From assembly GCA_038244815.1 (NCBI GenBank), contig JBBRTB010000042.1, forward strand, positions 1 through 22,866: 22,866 bases of DNA. The letters run 5' to 3'. This stretch comes from DASVHS01 sp038244815. GTDB lineage: Bacteria > Acidobacteriota > Thermoanaerobaculia > Gp7-AA8. A model generated the notes under the pieces. The model was not told where the DNA came from, made no database searches, and saw only the letters and a program-made list of their open reading frames with translations. Position numbers and translations under genes: made by a program. Positions 14,993-21,316 of the stretch are shown here, piece after piece (positions within the stretch are counted from its first letter, which is position 1; each line of letters begins with the position of its first letter).

Positions 14993-15564
14993 TGCGACAA
15001 ACGATCATCAACTCGCTGCTCCTCGTGATCGTGGCCGGGTTGCTGTCGCTGAACTGGTTACTGCGCGCCGATCCGGGCAAGCGGAACTTCGAAGTGCTGC
15101 CCGGCATGGTGAGGTCGGTTCCGTTCGACTCGTTCTCGACGAATCCGAATTTCCGCGATGGAATGACGCTGCGGCCGCATGTGCCGGGGACAGTGATCCG
15201 CGGCTTCATGCCGCTGCACTACACCGCGACGCCGGCCGACGCCCAGCGCGCCGGCCGCGAGCTCGTCAATCCGATTGCCACGAATGACGCGGCGGCGCTC
15301 GCGCGCGGCGCTGCGATGTTCGCGACGGATTGCGAGATCTGCCACGGTCCGGCCGGGAAGGGTGACGGCACCGTCGCGCAGCGCGGGTTTCCCACTCCAC
15401 CCTCACTGCTCGCGCCGAACGCGCTCCGGCTCGCCGACGGCCAGATCTTCCACATCATCACGTACGGACAGAACAACATGCCGTCTTACGCGTCGCAGAT
15501 CGATCGCGACGACCGGTGGAAAGCGATTCTCTACGTCCGTTCGCTGCAGAGGAGAAAGCCGTGA
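14992..15564 (+). CDS. actE: Alternative complex III monoheme cytochrome c subunit
   Basis: This encodes 190 residues. The ATG at 14992 (TGATG with the preceding stop) has a GGAGG site about 8 bases upstream and is preferred to the GTG one codon earlier. An N-terminal hydrophobic helix (about residues 5-25) anchors it in the membrane. One haem c site, CEICH (Cys114, Cys117, His118), is present, with Met163 in NNMPSY as the likely sixth ligand. The segment RDGMTLRPHVPGTVIRGF is characteristic of ActE. It is an electron exit of ACIII towards soluble cytochrome c or a terminal enzyme. Confidence 0.92.
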   Translation: MRQTIINSLLLVIVAGLLSLNWLLRADPGKRNFEVLPGMVRSVPFDSFSTNPNFRDGMTLRPHVPGTVIRGFMPLHYTATPADAQRAGRELVNPIATNDAAALARGAAMFATDCEICHGPAGKGDGTVAQRGFPTPPSLLAPNALRLADGQIFHIITYGQNNMPSYASQIDRDDRWKAILYVRSLQRRKP

Positions 15565-16601
15565 ACCCGCGCATCGCCGTGCCGCTGTTCAGCGCGATCG
15601 CGTTTGCCGCGCTGATGGCCCTGACGGGAATGGCCGTTGCGCCTGACGACGTATGGCCCAACGTCCTCCTCTCCGGTTTCTTCCTGGCGGGCCTCGGACT
15701 CGGTGGCGGATTCGTGATCGCGGTCCATGACGTCAGCAGTGGCCGGTGGCTCGGACCCCTGCGGAAGATCGCATACTCGCTGACTCGGCTCATTCTGCCC
15801 GGCTCGATCGTCGTTCTCTTGGCGATCATCGCCGGCGGCTCGCATCTCTATCCGGCGTTCCACGAGCACCTCGGCGGATTCAAAGGCGTGTGGCTCGAGC
15901 GCACGTTCTTCACGGCGCGTGCGTTCGTCTACGTCGTGGCGTGGCTCGTCTCCGTGCGTTTCCTGTCGCGCCGTCCCGCCACGTACATCGTTGTGTTCTC
16001 GTTCACGGTGTGGCTCGCCAGCTTCGACTGGATCATGTCGCTCGAGCCGGAGTGGGCGAGCACGATCTTCGGTGTCTATCACTTCGCCGGTCTGGTCACT
16101 GCCGCACTGGCCGTGATGGTCATCGTTGCGGTCAGTCGTTCGCGCACCGATCACTCGATCACGTCGGACCACATTCACGACGTCGCGGAGCTCCTCTTCG
16201 CATTCAGCACGTTCTGGATGTACATCTGGTTCAGCCAGGGCATGTTGATCTGGTACGGCAATCTGACCGAGGAGACGGGGTACTACGCGTTGCGCGCGTA
16301 CGGAAATTGGGGCGTGTTGTTCTGGGCGGTCGTCGTCCTGATGTGGGCGTTGCCGTTCACCGTCCTCCTTTCGGAGAAGACAAAGCGGAATCGCACGATC
16401 GTGTCGCGCGTCGCCGTGGCCGTGCTCATCGGCCACTGGCTCGACCTCTACGTGTCGATCGTTCCCGCGCACGCGCCTGAGCCGCACCTCACAGGCTGGG
16501 AACTGGGGCTCGCACTCGGAACGTTCGCGGCCGTGGGATGGGCAGTGACGCGGCGCGAGCCGGTTGAACAACCGGGACTGGCGATCGTGGGTCGAGTCTG
16601 A
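15561..16601 (+). CDS. actF: Alternative complex III membrane subunit ActF
   Basis: This encodes 346 residues from a GTG start at 15561 that overlaps the actE stop (GTGA) and has a GAGGAGA site; the family is usually about 400. It is an integral membrane protein with about ten helices, a paralogue of ActC lacking a clear quinol site. FSTFWMYIWFSQGMLIWYGN, followed by an EET motif, is the family hallmark, and GSHLYPAFHEHLGGFKG is also typical. It completes the ActA-F set and ends the operon. No cytochrome oxidase genes follow, unlike many act clusters. Confidence 0.92.
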   Translation: MNPRIAVPLFSAIAFAALMALTGMAVAPDDVWPNVLLSGFFLAGLGLGGGFVIAVHDVSSGRWLGPLRKIAYSLTRLILPGSIVVLLAIIAGGSHLYPAFHEHLGGFKGVWLERTFFTARAFVYVVAWLVSVRFLSRRPATYIVVFSFTVWLASFDWIMSLEPEWASTIFGVYHFAGLVTAALAVMVIVAVSRSRTDHSITSDHIHDVAELLFAFSTFWMYIWFSQGMLIWYGNLTEETGYYALRAYGNWGVLFWAVVVLMWALPFTVLLSEKTKRNRTIVSRVAVAVLIGHWLDLYVSIVPAHAPEPHLTGWELGLALGTFAAVGWAVTRREPVEQPGLAIVGRV

Positions 16602-16609
16602 ATCAATAT

Positions 16610-16632
16610 GGTCACGGCCGGGCGCGGCCACC
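16610..16632 (+). terminator. Hairpin after actF
   Basis: GGCCG (16616-16620) and CGGCC (16625-16629) form a stem with a 4-base loop, extended by GGT / ACC across a bulge. It starts nine bases after the actF stop. There is no T-run, so it may be an mRNA 3'-end hairpin or a factor-dependent end rather than an intrinsic terminator. Confidence 0.35.
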
Positions 16633-16809
16633 GCGCGGGTGTCGCGATTCATCCGCCTGCCACGAGACACGACAGCTTCAGTACGGCCATTCGCGAATCC
16701 AGGTTCGTCGGGGATCGCCACATGGCTCGCGTCGCGGCTCGTGCTCACGCGGAAGCAGTGGACGGCGCTTCTCGACGAGCTGCGGCACCAGCACGAACAG
16801 AAATCTCCC
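16633..16809 (+). other. Gene-poor stretch with a possible coding remnant
   Basis: No intact gene is visible. On the plus strand, about 16710-16800 reads as WLASRLVLTRKQWTALLDEL with strongly GC-biased third positions, as in real genes here. It has no start, no ribosome binding site and runs straight into the antisense of the tryptophanase fragment. It may be a remnant of a lost gene; I cannot name it with any certainty. Confidence 0.2.
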
Positions 16810-17238
16810 TCACTCCAGGCTTTCGAACTCGGCGGTGAAGTGCCGCAGGCGCTTCGCGGACTTCGTGATGCGGTAGCCGCGCAATGCGTTCTTCTTCGCG
16901 GCGACCTCGAGAATCGCCTCTGCAACATAGTCAATGTGCGATTGGGTGTAGAGCCGTCGCGGGATGGCCAGGCGGACGAGGTCCATCGCTGCGGGAACTT
17001 CGCTGCCGTCGGCCTTGAGACCGAACATCACCGTCCCGATCTCGCACGCGCGGATTCCGCCATCGACATAGAGCGCGTTGACGAGCGCGATCCCCGGATA
17101 GGAGAGCGGCGGAATCGACGGGAGCATGCTCCGTGCGTCAATGTACACGGCGTGACCGCCCGGCGGCTGCACGATCGGAACACCGCCGGCGCTGATCCGC
17201 TCCGCCAGATACTCGATCGAGCGGATGCGATAGTGCAG
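16810..17238 (-). pseudogene. Tryptophanase/tyrosine phenol-lyase C-terminal fragment
   Basis: 142 codons match only the C-terminal third of the beta-eliminating lyases (tryptophanase or tyrosine phenol-lyase, about 460 residues). Recognisable pieces in order are YRIRSIEYLAERI, then PPGGHAVYIDA, then ALVNALYVDGGIRACEIGT, then LVRLAIPRRLYTQSHIDYV and LRHFTAEFESLE at a natural C-terminus. The PLP lysine and the whole N-terminal two-thirds are missing. The homology starts abruptly just after an in-frame TAA (17239-17241), and there is no start codon with a ribosome binding site. It is therefore the stump of a gene cut by a deletion or rearrangement. The fragment cannot be catalytically active. 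Confidence 0.85.
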
Positions 17239-17481
17239 TTATGCCTCTTCGGCGACCTCTTCGCGCCCCCGCAGCCGGCGCGAGGCCAGCCACGCCGGAA
17301 GGGCGATCCAGAACAGAATCGACGCAGATAACGCGAATGCTGCTCCCATCGCGCCTCGTATGAATCGCACGAACGCGAGCGACTCGGCGCCGAACGCGGT
17401 CGTTCCGCTCATGGCCGGAGGCGCCGCGGTGCGGACCGCGTCGACCAAAACGTGTAGCGGGAGGGAAGGCGAATGCTCGTT
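17239..17481 (-). pseudogene. C-terminal tail of an unidentified membrane protein
   Basis: About 80 sense codons end at TAA 17239-17241, directly after the stop of the EAL gene and in the same frame. The readable part contains one hydrophobic helix (FALSASILFWIALPAWLA) and a charged tail (RRLRGREEVAEEA), which looks like the end of a membrane-anchored protein. The only start options are weak (a TTG at 17448 without a ribosome binding site). It is most likely the 3' remnant of a truncated gene, fused by rearrangement to the tryptophanase remnant. I do not recognise the family. Confidence 0.4.
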
Positions 17482-18645
17482 CTAACCGCCGAGAGATGAA
17501 GGATCAGATGCACGGCCGAACAGGAAGCCCTGTCCATATTTGATCCCCATCTGTGCAGCCGTGTCCGCCGTCGAAGTGTCTTCAATGCCTTCGAGGATCA
17601 ACTCACATCCGAAGTCGCGCGCCAGCGATTGGATGTTGATGACCAGCTTCAGTTTCGTCGAGTCGCGTTCGAAAGCGGTTCCGAACTCCTGACTGATTTT
17701 CAGAAACGATGGGCGCAGTTTGTCGATGAGTGGCAGATGCGAGAAGGCCACACCCACATCGTCGAACGCAAAGCGGACGCCGCCAGTGCGAAGTTGTTCG
17801 ACGTTGTCGAAAAGTTGAGCCCCCGCATGCAGCGATTCCTGCTCCGTGATCTCGAGGACGATGCGATCGAGCGGAATACAGAGCTGCTCGCACTCTCGCA
17901 TCAGGAGCTCGCGAACTCGCGATCCCCGCGAGAGAACACGAGGATGAATGTTCAGGAAGAGCAAACTGCGCGTGGCCAGCCACACGCCGGCGCGAAGGCT
18001 GCTGCTGACGCATGCCAGCTCGAGGTCCTCGACCCGTTCCTTTCGCATCGCGTATTGAAAGAGCACTTCCGGATTCCGCAGAAAGGTATTGCCGTGGTAC
18101 CTGGCCAGGGATTCGAAGCCGAGCGTCTCCTTACCGTCCGGCAGGGACACGATCGGCTGAAAGAATGCTTTCAATGAATCGTCGGCGATGATCTCGTCGA
18201 GCAGAGGCATGCGGATGGTCGCAGTGTCGCCGGCAGACGAGGAAACCGCAGAACACGACAACATGTTGATGGCTGCGTCGAGGTCGGCGACATCGAATGG
18301 TTTTCGCAAGAAACCGACCGCTCCCCGTTCCGACGCCTCGAGCTGGAGCGCATCCGGCGCATCCCCTGTCATCAGCACGACGCGGCTCTGGGGAGAGTGC
18401 TGCCTGACGAACCGTATGAAATCGAGCCCTTCAAAGCCGAACGGCCCCGACAGGCGGATGTCGGAGACCACGTGCGACGGTTTCATCCGTTCCACGATCA
18501 ACTGCGCTGATTCCAGATCGTTGCAGGTGACGACCGTACGTCCCTCGCGCTCCAGTCCTTCGGCAAGCGCCGCGGTAATCATGAGATCGTCGTCAAGAAT
18601 GACCACGAGCTGCGATTCCTGTGATGTCGCGACTCCAGAACCCAT
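17482..18645 (-). CDS. Response regulator with EAL cyclic-di-GMP phosphodiesterase domain
   Basis: This encodes 387 residues. The ATG at 18645 has an AGGAGAGG site and is preferred over upstream in-frame starts. Residues about 13-130 are a receiver domain: an Asp triad (VVILDDD), phospho-acceptor Asp62 (VSDIRL), the conserved Thr in LMTGD, and Lys in LRKPF. Residues about 155-385 are an EAL domain, which hydrolyses cyclic-di-GMP. The ExLxR signature is ESLAR (Glu178), and FLNIHP, LEITEQ, FAFDDVGV, FLKIS, ILEGIE and YGQGFLFGR supply the usual metal and substrate residues. The loop normally reading DDFGTG is DDVGVA, and KID is KIS, so activity may be reduced. It lies 184 bases downstream of the hybrid histidine kinase and is probably its output partner. 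No DNA-binding domain is present. Confidence 0.9.
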   Translation of the reverse strand: MGSGVATSQESQLVVILDDDLMITAALAEGLEREGRTVVTCNDLESAQLIVERMKPSHVVSDIRLSGPFGFEGLDFIRFVRQHSPQSRVVLMTGDAPDALQLEASERGAVGFLRKPFDVADLDAAINMLSCSAVSSSAGDTATIRMPLLDEIIADDSLKAFFQPIVSLPDGKETLGFESLARYHGNTFLRNPEVLFQYAMRKERVEDLELACVSSSLRAGVWLATRSLLFLNIHPRVLSRGSRVRELLMRECEQLCIPLDRIVLEITEQESLHAGAQLFDNVEQLRTGGVRFAFDDVGVAFSHLPLIDKLRPSFLKISQEFGTAFERDSTKLKLVINIQSLARDFGCELILEGIEDTSTADTAAQMGIKYGQGFLFGRASDPSSLGG

Positions 18646-18829
18646 TGACCTCTCCTTATCCCTGTCGCCCTTCGCCGCCGCGAGCGGAGCGGTGCTCATT
18701 GAATCCACACCGGGATGGAACGAGTTCAATGCCCCTGCCAAACGTCGCGTGAGGCAAGTTCCTCCGTTGCAAGCAGCTACTTCACAACGCCGCCGGAACA
18801 AGCCGTTGCGTTTCTATTCGCATTCCGAG

Positions 18830-20959
18830 TTATGGACAGTCCGGAGCGTCGGGAGGTTGAAGTACAGCACGCAGAGTCCGGGCCAGATCGGCCATGTCGA
18901 ACGGCTTCTGAAGGAATTGAAACTCGTTCGCCGCGACCGCGGCGTCGATCATGCCGGGAGCGGCATAGCCCGACATCAGGATGGCTTTCATCTCCGGCCA
19001 GCGTTCGCGAAGTCTGCGAACGACCTCCATGCCAGGAATTCCCGGAAGCATGAAGTCGGTCAGCACGACCGAGAACGGCAAATGTTTGTCCACGCCGACG
19101 GCCTCTTCTCCTGTGCCGACCGCAACGACTGAGTAGCCAAGCATCTCGAGAATCGCCGACAGGCCTTCCCGCGCGGCCTGCTCATCCTCCACGAGCAGCA
19201 CGCGCTCGCCGCGGCCGTTCGGCACGTCTTCCTCTGACGTCGCGGCGGCAACCGCCGCGGGGGGAGTCCGAAGCGGCAACTCGAACCGGAATGTGGTCCC
19301 CCCCTCCGCGGGACACTCAACGCCGATGCGTCCTCCGTGAGCAGCGATGATCCCGTGCACGACGGACAGACCGAGACCCGTTCCCTTGGCGGCCTCTTTG
19401 GTCGTGAAGAACGGCTCGAAGATCCGGTCACGGATCGTCTCAGGAATGCCCGTTCCGGTATCGGATACTTTGAGCCACGCCGCGTGTTCGTCGCGGCCGG
19501 CAGCGATTGACAGCGAACCTCGCCCCGACATTGCATCGGTCGCGTTCACCGCGAGATTCATGATGACCTGTTCGATTTGTCCGCGATCTGCGCTGATCCA
19601 GAGCGGAACGTTCGCCGGCTCGACCGTCAGCCGGATGTTTGCGCGCACGACGCGGCGCAGGAACTCCATGAGGTCGAGCAGGATCTGGTTGAGGTCGAGA
19701 TCTTCGCGCTTGCTGGTTTCGCGGCGCGCGAACAGCAGGAGCTGTCGTGTCAGGGAAGCACCGCGCCGGATCGTCAGCTCCAGTTGCCTCAGATGCTCGA
19801 CCTGGCGCGGCGACTCGGCGCTCTTTCTCTTGAGAACCTGAACGATCGAGAGCATGGCCTGCAGGAGATTGTTGAAATCGTGTGCCACGCCTCCTGCCAG
19901 CGTACCGATGGCCTCGATCTTCTGCGCGTGGCGGAGCTGCTCGGCGAGGGCGGTCTCCGCCGTCACGTCGCGTTTGATGCCCACGTAGTTGACGATGGTT
20001 CCGGAGGCATCGCGCACCGGCGAGATCGTGGCCTCTTCTTCGTAGAGGCTTCCATCCTTGCGCCGGTTGGTGAAGTGCCCCTGCCACACACCGCCCACCG
20101 TGATCGTGCTCCAGAGCTGTTGGTAGAAGCCGGCGGCCTGCTTGCCGCTCGCGAGAATCCGCGGGTTCTGCCCGATGACCTCTTCCCTTGTGTACCCGGT
20201 GATTCGTTCGAATGCCGGATTGACGTAGACGATGGTGCCGTTGAGCTCAGTGATAATGATGATTTCCGCGGCCTGCTCGACGACCGTAGCAAGGCGACGG
20301 TGCGCTTCGTCCGATCTCTTCCTCTCCACGATCTGCAGTTCCAGGTCGCGATTGGCACGTTCGAGCCCGCGCGCTGCGCCGACTGCGTCCTCCATCATGT
20401 TCAGCGCGGCCAATCGCGACGCGTGCACTTCCTCGTTGGAGCGGCGCAAAGCGGCCTCACGCATCCGAGGCTCGGTCACATCGGTCACGAGAATCGCCAG
20501 ACTGGCGTCAGGGCCGGCCCTGTTCGCGACGAAGTTCAGGATTCGCACCTCTCCGTCCGCGCCATGACTGACTTCCATGGAATCGCAACGCGTCCCGGCC
20601 GCTGTCAGGAATGTGCTGAGGCAGGTTCTCACCGCGGGATGGGGTAGCGAGTCGATTCTCTGACCGACGATGGCGTCCAACGGCATGTCCAGGAGCTGGG
20701 CGAAACGGCGGTTGCAGAACAGGATCAGACCATCCGCCGCGATCGTAAGGGCGCCCTCATTCATCTCTTCGACGAAGAGCCGATACCCGTGCTCAGCGCC
20801 ATTCAGCAAGTACAACTGATCGCCATCGGGACCGGAAACCATGATGCCGTCGACCTCACCGCTGCGAATCGCGCGCAAAGTCTCCTCGGCCTCTTCGAGC
20901 CGCATGCGCAGATCTTCGATTTCGCGAGTGGCTGCCGGGCCGGGCTCGAGCTCGTTCAT
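18830..20959 (-). CDS. PAS-PAS hybrid sensor histidine kinase with C-terminal receiver
   Basis: This encodes 709 residues and is soluble, with no membrane helix seen. Order: an N-terminal coiled coil (about 10-35, EEAEETLRAIRSGEVDGIMV), a first PAS domain (about 60-165), a coiled-coil linker, and a second PAS/PAC domain (about 225-345: FERITGYTREEVIGQNPRIL, then EEEATISPVRD). These are followed by a dimerisation domain with His360 (GGVAHDFNNLLQ), an ATPase domain (NLAVNATDAM, DTGTGIPE, GTGLGLSVV) and a receiver with Asp635 (VVLTDFMLPG). Both PAS domains lack an obvious cofactor signature. The start lies 3 bases after the kaiB stop, so it belongs to the kai operon. A hybrid kinase normally passes phosphate through a histidine phosphotransfer protein, which is not encoded here. 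Likely partners are KaiC/KaiB upstream and the REC-EAL protein downstream. Confidence 0.92.
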   Translation of the reverse strand: MNELEPGPAATREIEDLRMRLEEAEETLRAIRSGEVDGIMVSGPDGDQLYLLNGAEHGYRLFVEEMNEGALTIAADGLILFCNRRFAQLLDMPLDAIVGQRIDSLPHPAVRTCLSTFLTAAGTRCDSMEVSHGADGEVRILNFVANRAGPDASLAILVTDVTEPRMREAALRRSNEEVHASRLAALNMMEDAVGAARGLERANRDLELQIVERKRSDEAHRRLATVVEQAAEIIIITELNGTIVYVNPAFERITGYTREEVIGQNPRILASGKQAAGFYQQLWSTITVGGVWQGHFTNRRKDGSLYEEEATISPVRDASGTIVNYVGIKRDVTAETALAEQLRHAQKIEAIGTLAGGVAHDFNNLLQAMLSIVQVLKRKSAESPRQVEHLRQLELTIRRGASLTRQLLLFARRETSKREDLDLNQILLDLMEFLRRVVRANIRLTVEPANVPLWISADRGQIEQVIMNLAVNATDAMSGRGSLSIAAGRDEHAAWLKVSDTGTGIPETIRDRIFEPFFTTKEAAKGTGLGLSVVHGIIAAHGGRIGVECPAEGGTTFRFELPLRTPPAAVAAATSEEDVPNGRGERVLLVEDEQAAREGLSAILEMLGYSVVAVGTGEEAVGVDKHLPFSVVLTDFMLPGIPGMEVVRRLRERWPEMKAILMSGYAAPGMIDAAVAANEFQFLQKPFDMADLARTLRAVLQPPDAPDCP

Positions 20960-20962
20960 GAT

Positions 20963-21316
20963 TCATCCAGTGTGTGAAGGCAGTGGCGCCGGTACCGCAC
21001 GGAGATCGAGCCCGATGAGCACCCGTTCCGTATTCGAGAGATCTCCGATGATCTTTCGTATTGGTGCAGGAAGACGCCGCATCAGGGTCGGGACTGCAAC
21101 GATCTGATCGCCCGCCGCGAGCTGCGGCGTTTGCGTCAGATCGATGACCTCGATCCGATATCGACCGGCCAGGTGCTCGTTGCAGATGCGCTCGAGATTA
21201 ACGAGCGCCGTGACGGACTTTGGCGTTTGACCGGCGACGTAGAGTCGCAGCTCCCATACCTCTTCCGCCCTGGCCGTTTCCTTCGCGTGCAGCTTTCTTC
21301 CCGCTGGAGTCTTCAT
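20963..21316 (-). CDS. kaiB: Clock-type protein KaiB
   Basis: This encodes 117 residues with a thioredoxin-like fold. The core reads LRLYVAGQTPKS, then RYRIEVIDLTQTPQLA, then QIVAVPTLMRRLPAPIRKII, with GDLSNTERVLIGLDL at the end; these are the standard KaiB blocks. The ATG at 21316 has a GAGAGGA site. KaiB switches fold to bind the CI ring of KaiC and modulates its kinase/phosphatase cycle. The first 119 bases overlap the 3' end of kaiC in another frame. Even the first core strand (LRLYVAG) falls inside the overlap, and there is no start codon between the overlap end and that strand, so the overlap is genuine. Confidence 0.94.
   Translation of the reverse strand: MKTPAGRKLHAKETARAEEVWELRLYVAGQTPKSVTALVNLERICNEHLAGRYRIEVIDLTQTPQLAAGDQIVAVPTLMRRLPAPIRKIIGDLSNTERVLIGLDLRAVPAPLPSHTG

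Noticed and set aside
16608..16838. Short plus-strand frame starting with ATG just after actF.
   Set aside because: It has no ribosome binding site, no motif and poor codon bias; another frame in the same stretch looks more coding-like, but only as a remnant.
15531..16934. A 467-codon minus-strand frame antisense to actF.
   Set aside because: It is rich in Arg/Asp/His repeats and lacks any family motif; it overlaps the well-identified actF.
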